Shown: positions 27,443 to 37,078, counted from the stretch's first letter. The stretch is 64,000 bases of DNA from Kitasatospora sp. NBC_00240 (GCF_026342405.1 NZ_JAPEMU010000001.1:124001-188000); one strand, 5' to 3'. The notes: a model not told the origin generated them from the letters alone. Numbers and translations are program-made.

Positions 27443-29838
27443 CAGGGGGCTTTCGGGTCGGTGGGCGGCTCGGTGGGCGGCTCGGCGGGGGCTGCCGGTG
27501 CGGTGGGCGCGGCGGTGCGCCGGACGAAGGCGGGCGGGGTGCGGACGGTGACCGGGGGCGGCTCGCCGTCGCTCCATCGTTCGAGCTGGACCAGGGCGTG
27601 CTGGCCGACACAGCCCTGGGAGAGCCGCGAGCTGGGCAGGTCGGCGGTCAGCACGTTGGGGTTTCCGTGGGCGCAGAGCGGCGGCTCCACCCCGGGGACG
27701 GGGTCGAACCAGGCGCCGGTGGGCAGCCGGACGACCCCGGGGCGGACCCGCTCGGTGAGCCGGGCGCCGGCCAGGCAGGCACCGCGGTCGTTGAAGATCC
27801 GGACCAACTCACCCTCCCGGATGCCCCGTTCGTCGGCGTCGGTCGGGTGCAGCTCGACCGCCTCCCGGCCGGCGACCTTGGCCGCCAGGCTGACGGCACC
27901 GGTGTCGAGCTGGCTGTGCAGCCGGGTGGCCGGCTGGTTGGCGATCAGCAGCAGCGGGTGCCGTCCGGCGGCCGGCCCGCCGAGCCGCTCCTCGGGCTCC
28001 AGCCAGCTCGGGTGGCCCGGGCAGTCCGGCAGGCCCATCGCCGCGATCGTGGCCGAGGCGAGTTCGATCCGGCCGCTGGGGGTACCCAAGGGAAAGCGTC
28101 GTGGGTCCGCTCTGAACTTCTCGAACAGGGTGAACTCCGATGGCTCTGCAGGCAGTTGCCACTCCCCCGCCGACCAGAACTCGTCGAAGGCGGGCGGCTG
28201 CGCGCGGCCGGAGGCGGTCAGCTCGGCCGCCCATTCGGCGTACAGATGCTCCAGCCAGCGGCGCGGGGTGCGCCCCTCGGTGAAGCGTTCGCCGAAGCCG
28301 AGCCGCCCGGCGAGGGCGGCCAGCACGGCATGGTCGTCACGGGCCTCGCCGACCGGGTCGACGGCGCGGTGCATGGCGATCAGGTGGGTGTCGCGGCGGC
28401 CGCCGCCGAAGTCCTCGCGTTCCAGGGTGGTGGTGACGGGCAGCACGATGTCGGCGTGCCGGGCGGTGGCGGTCCAGTGCGGTTCGTGGACGATGACGGT
28501 GTCGGGGCGGGCGAAGGCGCGGCGGAGCCGGCCGAGGTCCTGGTGGTGGTGGAAGGGGTTGCCGCCGGCCCAGTGGACCAGCCGGATGTCGGGGTAGGTG
28601 TACCGGGCGCCGTCGTAGTCGAACTGCTCGCCGGGGTGCAGCAGCAGGTCGGCGATCCGGGCGCAGGGGATGAAGTCCTGGACGGGGTTGGGCTCCTGGG
28701 GCAGGAACGGCAGCCGCAGCCGCGGTCCCGTGTCGCCGACGTCGCCCATCGATCCGTAGCCGTGGCCGAAGCCGCCGCCCGGCAGGCCGATCTGGCCGAG
28801 CACGGCGGCCAGCGCCAGCCCGGCCCAGACCGGCTGCTCGCCGTACCGGGCGCGCTGCAGCGACCAGGTGACGGTGACCAGGGTGCGGGTGGCGGCCATC
28901 CGGCGGGCCAGGGCGCGGATCCGGCCCGGCTCGATCCCGCAGATCGCGGCCGCCCAGTCGGCATCCTTGACGACGCCGTCAGGCCCGCCGTGCAGGTAGT
29001 CGGCCAGGGTGTCGAAGCCGGTGGTGCAGGCGTCGAGGAAGGCGCGGTCGTGCAGCCCTTCGCTGACCAGGGTGTGGGTGAGGGCCAGCATCAGCGCGGT
29101 GTCGGTGGCCGGGGCGACCGGGTACCAGTCGGTGGCGGGCCCCTCGGGCAGGTCCTCCCGCAGCGGGCTGACCAAGGCCACCTCGACGCCACGGGCGGCG
29201 AGTTCGGCGAGGTGCCCGGGGGTACCGTGCCGGGTGACGCCGCCCGGGGTGACGTAGACGTTCTTGGCGGGGATACCGCCGAAGGCGACGATCAGGCGGC
29301 TGTGCCCGGTGATGGTGGGCCAGGAGGACGCGGCGCGCAGCACCGTCTCGGCGTCACCGACCAGGTGCGGCAGCAGCACCAGCGAGGTGCCCAGGCTGTA
29401 GGAATTCCGGGAGCCGGTGTACCCGCCGAACTGGCCTAGGAAGCGGTGCAGTTGGCTCTGCGCATGATGGAACCGCCCAGCACTGGCCCAACCGTAGGAA
29501 CCGCCGAAAACCGCCCGGTTGCCGTGCTCAAGGCGGACCCGGTCGAGTTCGGCGGCCACCAGGTCCAACGCGTGCTCCCACTCCACCTCGACGAACGGCT
29601 CCGCGCCGCGCGCGGTCGAGGGCCCGGGGCCGTGCTCCAGCCAGCCCTGCCGGACCGCCGGACGGCGGACCCGGGTCGGGTGGTCGAGCGCGCCGGCCAC
29701 CCCGCCGAGCAGCGGGGACGGGGAGGGGTCGGCGGGGTGCGGCAGCACCTCGACGCCGCCCCTCGCACCGGGGCGGACACCGAAGGCGCCCCAGTGCGAG
29801 GTGGTGGGCGAGGTCCGGGGTGGGAGGACGGAGGTCAT
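27442..29838 (-). CDS. BisC/DMSO-reductase-type molybdopterin oxidoreductase
   Basis: A 798-residue bis-MGD molybdoenzyme. It opens with SHWGAFGVRPG and has GGSYGWASAGRFHHAQSQ near residue 115, whose serine fits the molybdenum ligand of the BisC/TorA/DMSO reductase group. Later cofactor loops include VHWAGGNPFHHHQDL and LPVTTTLEREDFGG. There is no Tat signal and no 4Fe-4S Cys motif, so it is a soluble cytoplasmic S- or N-oxide reductase like biotin sulfoxide reductase. In this operon it probably reduces a sulfoxide, or keeps a sulfur intermediate reduced. ATGA overlap with the upstream monooxygenase and TGATG overlap with the SfnB-like gene show tight coupling. Confidence 0.88.
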   Translation of the reverse strand: MTSVLPPRTSPTTSHWGAFGVRPGARGGVEVLPHPADPSPSPLLGGVAGALDHPTRVRRPAVRQGWLEHGPGPSTARGAEPFVEVEWEHALDLVAAELDRVRLEHGNRAVFGGSYGWASAGRFHHAQSQLHRFLGQFGGYTGSRNSYSLGTSLVLLPHLVGDAETVLRAASSWPTITGHSRLIVAFGGIPAKNVYVTPGGVTRHGTPGHLAELAARGVEVALVSPLREDLPEGPATDWYPVAPATDTALMLALTHTLVSEGLHDRAFLDACTTGFDTLADYLHGGPDGVVKDADWAAAICGIEPGRIRALARRMAATRTLVTVTWSLQRARYGEQPVWAGLALAAVLGQIGLPGGGFGHGYGSMGDVGDTGPRLRLPFLPQEPNPVQDFIPCARIADLLLHPGEQFDYDGARYTYPDIRLVHWAGGNPFHHHQDLGRLRRAFARPDTVIVHEPHWTATARHADIVLPVTTTLEREDFGGGRRDTHLIAMHRAVDPVGEARDDHAVLAALAGRLGFGERFTEGRTPRRWLEHLYAEWAAELTASGRAQPPAFDEFWSAGEWQLPAEPSEFTLFEKFRADPRRFPLGTPSGRIELASATIAAMGLPDCPGHPSWLEPEERLGGPAAGRHPLLLIANQPATRLHSQLDTGAVSLAAKVAGREAVELHPTDADERGIREGELVRIFNDRGACLAGARLTERVRPGVVRLPTGAWFDPVPGVEPPLCAHGNPNVLTADLPSSRLSQGCVGQHALVQLERWSDGEPPPVTVRTPPAFVRRTAAPTAPAAPAEPPTEPPTDPKAP

Positions 29839-30926
29839 GCGCTCGCCGCACCCGCGAGCACCGGGTCACCGGCGTCCACCTGGTCGCGCACCAGCGTGAC
29901 CAGCTTGCCGTAGTCCCGGGCGTCCGCCAGCTGGTCGAAGCCGCGGATCAGCAGCGTGCCGACACCGAGCGCGGTGTAGTCCAGCAGGGATTCGGCGACC
30001 TGCTCGTACGAGCCCACCAGGGCCGTGGAGTTGCCGGCCGCGCCGGTGGCCTTGGCGACCGCCGTCCAGAGCCGCTTGTCGTGCAGGTCGCCCTCGGCCG
30101 CGGCCGCCAGCAGGCGCTGCGAGCCCTCCTGGGCGGAGTGGTCGAGGTTGAAGGCCTTGCGCAGGTCGCCGACCTTCTCCTTGGTGAGCCGGAGGATCTC
30201 GGCGGCGCGCTCCCAGGCGGCGGCCTCGGTCTCGGCCGGGATCGGCCGCAGGCTGACGCTGAACGCCGGGTCCCGGCCGTAGGGTTCGGCCGCCGCGCGG
30301 ACCTGGCGGATCCGCTCGGCGATCCCGGCCAGCGGCTCGCCCCAGAAGGCGTAGACGTCGGCGTGCCGGCCGCCGACCCGGACGGCGTCGGCGGACGCGC
30401 CGCCGAAGTAGACCGGGATCGGCCGCTCGGGCCGGACGGCGGACAGGCCGCCCTTCACCGAGTAGAACTCGCCCTCGTGGTCGAAGGGTTCGGCCGACTC
30501 CCAGGTGCGGCGGACCACCTGGAGGAAGTCGTCGGTGCGGCGGTATCGGGTTTCCTTGTCACTGAAGTCGCCGTCCCTGGCCTGGTCCTTGTCGTCGCCG
30601 CCGGTGATCACGTGCAGGGCGACCCGGCCGGGGTGGAAGGCGTCCAGGGTGGCGTACTTGCGAGCCGCGACGGTCGGCGAGACAAAGCCCGGGCGGTGTG
30701 CGAGCAGCACGCCGAGGCGGGTGGTGTGGGTGAGCACCTGGTCAGCGACGGTGAAGCCGTCGGGGCTGGCGGAGGAGTGCGCGATCAGCACCCGGTCGAA
30801 GCCGGACTCCTCGTGGGCCAGCGCCAGTTCACGCAGGTAGCCGGGCTGGACGACGGGGCCGGTGTCCTGGGTGTCGGTCTCGCTGAACGGCTTGGTGGCG
30901 GCGAGGCCGATGAACTCGACGGGCAT
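29835..30926 (-). CDS. SsuD-like FMN-dependent monooxygenase (LLM class), copy 2
   Basis: A 363-residue luciferase-fold enzyme starting MPVEFIGLAATKP, a paralogue of the enzyme at 24945-26114. Shared blocks include VLLAHRPGFVSPTVAAR, VALHVITGGDDKDQARDGD, PVYFGGASADAVRVGG and YAFWGEPLAGIAERI. Two close paralogues in one operon suggest related substrates or a heteromeric enzyme. The gene follows the ABC ATPase by 85 bp, and its stop overlaps the molybdoenzyme start (ATGA). Confidence 0.88.
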   Translation of the reverse strand: MPVEFIGLAATKPFSETDTQDTGPVVQPGYLRELALAHEESGFDRVLIAHSSASPDGFTVADQVLTHTTRLGVLLAHRPGFVSPTVAARKYATLDAFHPGRVALHVITGGDDKDQARDGDFSDKETRYRRTDDFLQVVRRTWESAEPFDHEGEFYSVKGGLSAVRPERPIPVYFGGASADAVRVGGRHADVYAFWGEPLAGIAERIRQVRAAAEPYGRDPAFSVSLRPIPAETEAAAWERAAEILRLTKEKVGDLRKAFNLDHSAQEGSQRLLAAAAEGDLHDKRLWTAVAKATGAAGNSTALVGSYEQVAESLLDYTALGVGTLLIRGFDQLADARDYGKLVTLVRDQVDAGDPVLAGAASA

Positions 30927-31010
30927 GACGGTACTCCAGACGTGGGTCGGTGAAGGGGGTGGTGTGACGAGGTACGGGTGGCGGCGGCCGCCGAGGGCGC
31001 GGGGCGGGCC

Positions 31011-32114
31011 TCAGCGTGCGTCGGCGGTGAGCCGCTCGCGCCAGTCGGCGGCGCGATGGCAGGAGACCGTGCGGCCGGGGGCGCCGTGCTCCGCCGCGGC
31101 CGGGGCCTGCCGGCAGTCGTCGGCGGCGAAGGGGCAGCGGTGCGCGAACACGCAGGCACCGGCGGCAGGTTGGAGGGTCCACTCGGGCCGGGGCTCGCGC
31201 GGGCGCAGCTGGGCGGGCGTGATCCGGTGCTCGCGGCGGACGCTGGGAGCGGAGGCGGTGAGCAGCGCGGTGTACGGGTGCAGCGGGTTGGTCAGGACGT
31301 CCTCGGCGGGCCCCTGCTCGACCAGCCGGCCGCGGTAGAGGACGGCGATCCGGTCGGCGATGCCGGCCAGCGAGCTGAGGTCGTGCGAGATGATCACGAC
31401 GGCCAGGCCGAGGCTGCGGCGCAGCTCGTCCAGGAGCAGCAGGACGTGGTTGCGGTTGGAGGCGTCGAGCGCGCTGACCGGCTCGTCCGCGAGCAGCAGC
31501 CGTGGGCGGGTGACCACGGACCGGGCGAGCGAGACCCGCTGGCGCTGACCGCCGGACAGCCGGCCGGGCGTACGCTCGGCGAACTCTGCCGGCAGGCCGA
31601 CGAGTTCGAGTGCCTCGCGGATCCGCTCGGCACGCTCGCCGCGCTCGGTTCCGGTGCCGACGGTGAGCGGTTCGCCGACGATCTCGCCGACCGTGAGGTC
31701 CGGGTCGAGGGAGCGCAGCGGGTCCTGGAACATGTACTGGATCCGGCCGCTGCGCCGCAACTCCCGCAGGGGGCGGCCGCGCAGGCCGGTGACCTCCTCG
31801 CCGTCGACGGTGATCCGCCCACCGACGACCGGGGCCAGGCCGACGACGGCGCGGGCCAGGGTGGTCTTCCCGGAGCCGGTCTCGCCGATGACGCCGAGGA
31901 TCTCGCCCGCCCGGGCGTCCAGGGAGACATCGTCGAGGACGCGTTCGGCGGCCCGGCCGGGGCGGCGGCCGTAGGCGACGGAGAGCCCGCTGATCCGCAG
32001 CAGCGGTTCGGCGTCGGCGCTCGCCTGCCGGGCGGCCGCGGGGGCGGTGGCGGTGGCATTGGCAGTGGAGGTGGCATTGGCAGTGGCGGTGGCAGTGGCG
32101 GTGCTGGGGCTCAT
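31011..32114 (-). CDS. ABC transporter ATPase, OppF/DppF type
   Basis: A 367-residue ATPase with Walker A GETGSGKTTL, signature LSGGQRQRVSLAR, Walker B LLLADEPVSALD and the oligopeptide-type C-terminal Cys-rich end (CVFAHRCPFAADDCRQ), which in this family may hold an iron-sulfur centre. The first ~35 residues are low-complexity Ala/Thr/Asn encoded by short repeats at 32040-32105. It starts in ATGA overlap with the partner ATPase gene. Confidence 0.92.
   Translation of the reverse strand: MSPSTATATATANATSTANATATAPAAARQASADAEPLLRISGLSVAYGRRPGRAAERVLDDVSLDARAGEILGVIGETGSGKTTLARAVVGLAPVVGGRITVDGEEVTGLRGRPLRELRRSGRIQYMFQDPLRSLDPDLTVGEIVGEPLTVGTGTERGERAERIREALELVGLPAEFAERTPGRLSGGQRQRVSLARSVVTRPRLLLADEPVSALDASNRNHVLLLLDELRRSLGLAVVIISHDLSSLAGIADRIAVLYRGRLVEQGPAEDVLTNPLHPYTALLTASAPSVRREHRITPAQLRPREPRPEWTLQPAAGACVFAHRCPFAADDCRQAPAAAEHGAPGRTVSCHRAADWRERLTADAR
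32040..32105. repeat. Low-complexity GGTGGC/AGTGGC repeat at the start of the ATPase gene
   Basis: Short units such as GGTGGCATTGGCAGT recur and encode the Ala/Thr/Asn N-terminal tail of the OppF-type ATPase. The tail is not part of the ABC domain. Confidence 0.75.
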
Positions 32115-33199
32115 GCGGTCACCTCCTGGAGGGTTCGGTAGGTCAGGTCGGCGGTGCTGGTGGCGGTAGCGCCGGTGGCGAAGGCGCCGGCGAGGGCGAG
32201 TTCGTCGGCCCGGCCGCAGCGCACCCGGCGGCCGTCGGGCCGGACGGTCAGCGGGACGGGCGCGTCGGAGCAGGTGGGCGTGGCGAACGAGCAGCGGTCG
32301 GCGAAGCGGCATCCGACGGGGGCGGCGCCGGCCTCCGGCGGGCGGCCGGGGATCACCGCGAGGTCGCGGCGCTGCCAGTCGCCGATCGAGGCGACCCGGA
32401 GCAGGGCCTCGGTGTAGGGGTGGGCGGGGGCGGCGACGACCTCGGCGGTCGGCCCGTCCTCGACGATCTCGCCCGCGTAGAAGACCAGGATCCGGTCGCA
32501 GACCTCGGCGACCACCGCGAGGTCGTGGGTGACCAGCAGCAGGGCGAGTCCGCGCTCGGTCCGCAGCTTGGCGAGCAGTTCCAGCACCTCGGCCTGGACG
32601 ACGGTGTCCAGTGCGGTGGTGGCCTCGTCGGCGACCAGCAGCTCTGGCTCGCCGGCCACCGCGACGGCGATCAGCACGCGTTGCAGCATGCCGCCGGACA
32701 GCTCGTGCGGGTACTGGTGGTAGACCTCCTCCGGCCGGTGCAGGCCGACCGAGGCGAACAGCTCGATCGCGCGCTCCCGGGCGGCGGCACGGTTCAGGCC
32801 GTGCCGCAGTCGCAGCGGTTCGGCCAGCTGGCGGCCGACGGTGAGGGAGGGGTTGAGGTAGGAGGCCGGGTCCTGGAAGACGGCGCCGAGGCGGGTGCCG
32901 CGCACCTGCTCCCACTGGCGTTCCGTGAGGGCGGTGAGCTCGGTGCCGGCCAGGTCGATCCGGCCGGCGGAGACGGCGACGCCGGGGGCTCCGACGCCGA
33001 GCACCGAGCGGCAGGTGAGGGTCTTGCCGCTGCCTGATTCGCCGACCAGTCCGACGGCCTCGCCGGCCCGGACGCGGAAGCTCACGTCGCGGACGGCCTC
33101 GGCGCGGCCGGCGCCGACGGTGATGTGCAGCCCGTCCACGGTCAGGACGGGTGCGCCCGGGGTGGTGGTGGCGTCCGGGTCACGCGGGGAGGGGGGCAT
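32111..33199 (-). CDS. ABC transporter ATPase, OppD/DppD type
   Basis: A 362-residue ATPase with Walker A GESGSGKTLT, Q-loop in VFQDPASYLNP, signature ELSGGMLQRVLIA, Walker B LLVADEATTALD and the OppD-type C-terminal Cys motif (CRFADRCSFATPTC). It overlaps the permease gene by 20 bp at its start and the second ATPase by ATGA at its end. Confidence 0.93.
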   Translation of the reverse strand: MPPSPRDPDATTTPGAPVLTVDGLHITVGAGRAEAVRDVSFRVRAGEAVGLVGESGSGKTLTCRSVLGVGAPGVAVSAGRIDLAGTELTALTERQWEQVRGTRLGAVFQDPASYLNPSLTVGRQLAEPLRLRHGLNRAAARERAIELFASVGLHRPEEVYHQYPHELSGGMLQRVLIAVAVAGEPELLVADEATTALDTVVQAEVLELLAKLRTERGLALLLVTHDLAVVAEVCDRILVFYAGEIVEDGPTAEVVAAPAHPYTEALLRVASIGDWQRRDLAVIPGRPPEAGAAPVGCRFADRCSFATPTCSDAPVPLTVRPDGRRVRCGRADELALAGAFATGATATSTADLTYRTLQEVTA

Positions 33200-34112
33200 C
33201 GGCCTGCTCCTTCGGTGCGGGCTGCTCGGACGGGCCGGCGCGGTGGGGACGTACGGCCCTGGCGGTGGCGGCGCCGCGGGCCCTGGCCGGTTCGGTCCCG
33301 GCCGCCCCGGCGTCGCGGACGGCGTCGGCGAGCAGGTTGAGCGCGCCGACGGTGAGCATGATCAGGGTGGCCGGCAGGATCGGGGCCCAGGGCTGCTGGG
33401 CGAGGAAGCCCAGGTCGCTGGCGAGCATGCCGCCCCAGGTCGGGGCCGGCGGCTGGACACCGACGCCGAGGAAGGTCAGCGAGGTGACCGTCAGCAGGGC
33501 GGTGGCCAGCGCGTGGGCGGTGGTGACGGCGACGGTCGGCAGGATCTTGGACCACAGGTGGGTCCGCAGGATCCAGCGGCGCGAGGCGCCCATCAGCTCG
33601 GCCGCCTGCACGTACTGGGCCTGGGTGAAGCCCAGTGCCGCGGCCCGGGTGACCCGGAAGAACAGCGGTGAGAGCAGCACCCCGAGGGCGAGCATCGCCT
33701 GGTGCAGGCCGTTGCCGAAGACTCCGACCGCGGCGATCGCGAAGAGCGTGAACGGCAGGGTCATCAGGGCGTCCACCGCCCGCAGCGACACCCACTCGAA
33801 GACCCGGCCGAGCCAGAGCGAGGCGATTCCCGGGACGATGCCGAGCAGCATCGCCGCCGCCACCGCCTCCACCGCGCCGGCCACCGATTCGCCGGTGCCG
33901 GCGAGCAGCCGGCTGAGCACGTCGCGTCCCAGGTAGTCGGTGCCGAGCAGGTGCGCGCCGCCGGGGGCGCCGAGCAGCTGGGCGGTGTCCTGGGCGAGCG
34001 GGTCCTGCGGGGCGAGGGCGCCGCCGAACAGGGCGAGCAGGGCGACGGCGGCGAGCACCGGCAGGGCGATCCGGGCGGTCCGCAGCCGCAGCGTGCGGCG
34101 GATCGTTCTCAT
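33180..34112 (-). CDS. ABC transporter permease, OppC/DppC type
   Basis: A 310-residue inner-membrane permease with about six transmembrane segments, the N-terminal OppC domain (PLAQDTAQLLGAPG, then HLLGTDYLGRDVLSRL) and the cytoplasmic coupling loop (EAA motif) around YVQAAELMGASRRWILRTHL. Its ATG overlaps the stop of the partner permease gene (ATGA at 34109-34112). The C-terminus is a charged soluble tail. Confidence 0.93.
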   Translation of the reverse strand: MRTIRRTLRLRTARIALPVLAAVALLALFGGALAPQDPLAQDTAQLLGAPGGAHLLGTDYLGRDVLSRLLAGTGESVAGAVEAVAAAMLLGIVPGIASLWLGRVFEWVSLRAVDALMTLPFTLFAIAAVGVFGNGLHQAMLALGVLLSPLFFRVTRAAALGFTQAQYVQAAELMGASRRWILRTHLWSKILPTVAVTTAHALATALLTVTSLTFLGVGVQPPAPTWGGMLASDLGFLAQQPWAPILPATLIMLTVGALNLLADAVRDAGAAGTEPARARGAATARAVRPHRAGPSEQPAPKEQADAPLPA

Positions 34113-35161
34113 GGCTGACTCCCTTGCCGGGGGCGGGCCTTGGCGGCCCGGCGGGCGGCCGGGTTGAGGGCGAGCAGGCCGGCGTCGACGGCGAGGTTGG
34201 CGATCAGCACGACGGCGACGGTGACCAGCAGGGTGCCCTGGATGACGGGGACGTCGTGCTGCTGGGCGGCCTGCAGGGAGAGCTGGGCGATGCCCGGCAG
34301 GTTGAAGATCCGCTCGGTGACCACCGCGCCGCCGATCAGCATCGGCACGCTCATCCCGAGGACGGTGACGGCCGGGCCGGCGGCGTTGCGCAGGACGTGG
34401 CCGAAGAGCACCCGCCGGGCGGGCAGGCCGCGCATCACGGCGCCGGTCACGTAGTTCTCGCGCAGCGCGCCGACCAACGAGGTGCGCAGCTGCCGGGCGA
34501 TGCCGGCCGCCGCGTCCAGGCTCAGGGCGAGGGCCGGCAGGACGGCGAACCGCAGCCACTGGCCCGGGTCCTGGCCGAACGGGACGTATCCGCCGGAGGG
34601 CAGCAGCCCGGCCTGCACGGAGAGCACGGCGATCAGGCCGATGGCGATCACGAAGGCGGGCAGGGTGCCCAGCACCGAGCAGATGCCGGTGATCGCCAGG
34701 TCGAGCCGGCCGCCGTTGCTGCGGGCGGCGGCGATGCCGGCGGCGCCGCCGAGCAGGACGGCGAACAGCAGGGCGAGGCCGGCGATCGACAGGTCGACGG
34801 GCAGCGCGGCGGCGATGCTGTCGGCCACCGGCAGGGTGGTGAACCAGGAGTGGCCGAGGTCGCCGCCGAGGGCGTGCCCGAGCCAGCTGGTGAACTGCTC
34901 GGCGAGCGGCCGGTCGAGCCCGAACTCGTGGTTCATCCGGGCGATGTCGGCCGGCGTGGCGGTCTCGCCGAGGACGGCGGCGCCGGGGTTGGCCTCGGAG
35001 AGTGCGCCCAGGCCGAAGGTGATCAGGGAGGAGATCAGGAAGACGGTGGCGGTGGTCAGCAGGGCCCGGGCCGGGCCGCGCGGCGCCCGCGCGGCCCGGG
35101 CGGCGAGCACCCGGCCCCGCCCGCCCTGGCGGGCGGGCGCGGGCGCGAGGAGCGCTGTCAC
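34109..35161 (-). CDS. ABC transporter permease, OppB/DppB type
   Basis: A 350-residue permease with about six transmembrane segments, the typical NHEFGLDRPLAEQFTSWLG segment and the coupling loop ENYVTGAVMRGLPARRVLFG. The start is a GTG at 35161 that overlaps the binding-protein stop as GTGA. Its N-terminal ~45 residues are Arg/Ala-rich and cytoplasmic. Confidence 0.92.
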   Translation of the reverse strand: MTALLAPAPARQGGRGRVLAARAARAPRGPARALLTTATVFLISSLITFGLGALSEANPGAAVLGETATPADIARMNHEFGLDRPLAEQFTSWLGHALGGDLGHSWFTTLPVADSIAAALPVDLSIAGLALLFAVLLGGAAGIAAARSNGGRLDLAITGICSVLGTLPAFVIAIGLIAVLSVQAGLLPSGGYVPFGQDPGQWLRFAVLPALALSLDAAAGIARQLRTSLVGALRENYVTGAVMRGLPARRVLFGHVLRNAAGPAVTVLGMSVPMLIGGAVVTERIFNLPGIAQLSLQAAQQHDVPVIQGTLLVTVAVVLIANLAVDAGLLALNPAARRAAKARPRQGSQP

Positions 35162-36708
35162 GGCGCGGTCACCCCCTCGAAGCGCTGGACGACGGTGAAC
35201 TCGGGGATGGCGGAGACGGTCTTCTGCCGGGCCAGGATCCGCGGCACGCTGTAGAGGAAGATGTTGGGCATGGTGCGCACCGCGAGGGCCGTGGCGGCCT
35301 GGAGGTTCTTCGGGTAGTCGGGCGAGTCGAGCGGGGTCCGGGAGACCAGGTCGACGGCGGCCTTGAGCTCGGGCGGCGTGCTGCGGCCGGGGTTCATCAG
35401 CCCCTGCTCGCCGAAGAGCACCTGGAAGGCCTGCGGCGCGGAGTCGCGGCCGGCGAACTGGTCGGTGAACAGGGCCCGGGAGTGCTGGATGTAGATGATC
35501 TGGGTCGCCTGGGCGGCCGGGATGACCTCGATGGTGGTCTTGATCCCGACCTCCTTCAGCTGGGCCTGGAGCTGCTCGGGCAGGCCCTGTGCGGCGGTGG
35601 TGGTGATGGTCAGCTCCACCCCGTCCGGGTGCCCGGCCTGGGCGAGCAGTTCCTTGGCCTTGGCCGGGTCGTGCGGGAAGAGGTCGGCGGAGCCGGCGTC
35701 GTACCCGACGTAGCCCTTGGGGAAGGGCTGGTAGCTGACGTCGCCGAAGCCGAACTGCTGGGTCTTGAGCAGGGCTTCGCGGTCGATCGCGTACTTGAGG
35801 GCCTGCACCACCAGCGGGTTGTCGAAGGGTGCCTTGGTGGGGTTGATGTCGAGCACCGCGACCACCAGGGACGGGATGACCTGGACCTCCAGGCCGGCGG
35901 CCTTGGCGGCGGCCACCTGGCTGCCGGGGATCTGGGCGACGTTGTACTGGCCCGACTGCAGGGCGGCGACGACGGTGGAGGCGTCGGGCAGCGGGTAGAT
36001 CTCGAAGTCGTCGAGCTTGATGCTCGACGCGTCCCAGTAGCCGGGGTTGCGCTTCAGCACGGCCTTGGCGTTCTGGGTGTAGGAGCTGAGCGTGAACGGC
36101 CCGGCGCCGACCGGGCGGGAGGCGAGGCCGGCCGCGTCCCCCTCGAAGGCCTTCGGGCTGACGATCATTCCGGTCTTGCCCGCCAGCAGGTTCGGCAGCT
36201 GGTAGTCGGCCTGGGTGAGCGTCAGCACCACGGTCTGGGGGTCGGGTGCGGCGACGTCCTTGATGTGCACCAGCTGTGGGGCGACCAGCGACTTGGGGTC
36301 GGTGCGGCCGCGGTCCAGGCTCTTCTTCACCGCGGTCGCGTCGAGCGGCGTGCCGTCGCTGAAGCTCAGGCCGTCGCGGAGCTTGAAGGTGACGGCGGTG
36401 CCGTCCGGGCTGTACGTCCAGCCGGTGGCGAGGGCGGGGACGGCGTCGCCCTTCTCGTTCAGCTTGGTGAGGCCGGCGTAGACCAGTGAGAGGTCGTGGA
36501 CGTCCCAGCCCGCCGAGGAGAACACCGGGTCCCATGAAGTGGGCAGCGCCCAGCCCCACTTGACGGTGCCACCGGCCGCATCGCCGGCCGTGACGGGAGC
36601 GCCTGAGCCGCAGGCGGCGAGGGCGAGGGTCGCCGCGGTGCCCAGCGCGAGGCCGAGGAAGGAGCGTCTGGCAAGGGTCGAACGGGTGCTGCTGACGGGG
36701 GCGTTCAT
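35158..36708 (-). CDS. Lipoprotein substrate-binding component (peptide/nickel-type ABC)
   Basis: A 516-residue solute-binding protein of the OppA/DppA class. It has a twin-arginine sequence (ARRSFLGLA) followed by a lipobox ending at Cys33 (LALAACGS), so it is probably Tat-exported and lipid-anchored. Family segments include WTYSPDGTAVTFKLRDGLSFSDGTP (split here by residue ~105) and AIDREALLK. In sulfur loci such transporters carry sulfur compounds, not peptides. It is the first structural gene after the leader peptide, with AAAGGTGA before the ATG, and the last base of its frame couples to the permease. Confidence 0.9.
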   Translation of the reverse strand: MNAPVSSTRSTLARRSFLGLALGTAATLALAACGSGAPVTAGDAAGGTVKWGWALPTSWDPVFSSAGWDVHDLSLVYAGLTKLNEKGDAVPALATGWTYSPDGTAVTFKLRDGLSFSDGTPLDATAVKKSLDRGRTDPKSLVAPQLVHIKDVAAPDPQTVVLTLTQADYQLPNLLAGKTGMIVSPKAFEGDAAGLASRPVGAGPFTLSSYTQNAKAVLKRNPGYWDASSIKLDDFEIYPLPDASTVVAALQSGQYNVAQIPGSQVAAAKAAGLEVQVIPSLVVAVLDINPTKAPFDNPLVVQALKYAIDREALLKTQQFGFGDVSYQPFPKGYVGYDAGSADLFPHDPAKAKELLAQAGHPDGVELTITTTAAQGLPEQLQAQLKEVGIKTTIEVIPAAQATQIIYIQHSRALFTDQFAGRDSAPQAFQVLFGEQGLMNPGRSTPPELKAAVDLVSRTPLDSPDYPKNLQAATALAVRTMPNIFLYSVPRILARQKTVSAIPEFTVVQRFEGVTAP

Positions 36709-37078
36709 GATGCTGCGTCACCTTTCGGGTGCACGCCGGACCGGCCCTTGTCGGGGGCGGCCGGGCAGTGCAAGGGGCGCCGCGTCGGGGCGGGCCGACG
36801 GCGCTGGAGGGCAGGACGGGGTGTGCCGGGACAGGGCGCCCGGAATCAGGGTGTGCCGGGACGGGCCGCGGGACGGCAGAGCCGTCCGGGCCAGGAGGGG
36901 CGGACCGATGGTTGCGGGCAGGAGCCGACGGCTCTGGGAGCCCGGAACAAGGGGGTTTCGGCCCGGCACAGGGGCAACGGGCGCGGCCGGTCAGGCCTGA
37001 CGGGGTGCGGCCGGGGCGACGGTCGGACCGTCGGGGGCCGTGGATCGGCAGGTGTGGTGGCGGCCGGGGGGCGCTGGG
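36709..37078 (-). promoter_or_regulatory. Leader/attenuator region between the leader peptide and the binding protein
   Basis: These ~370 transcribed bases contain no gene but several inverted repeats: CGACGGTC-G-GACCGTCG at 37017-37033, the 12-bp palindrome GTCAGGCCTGAC at 36990-37001, and GAGCCGACGGCTC near 36926. They may form the alternative structures of an attenuator coupled to translation of the Cys-ending leader. I cannot decide the pairing by eye. Confidence 0.5.

Noticed and set aside
22123..36708. Antibiotic or secondary-metabolite gene cluster
   Set aside because: There is no polyketide synthase, peptide synthetase or tailoring set. The flavin monooxygenases match SsuD-like sulfur enzymes and come with a transporter and a Cys leader.
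35158..36708. True peptide or nickel importer
   Set aside because: The fold allows it, but leader peptide and operon partners all point to sulfur compounds. I kept the family name but not the substrate.
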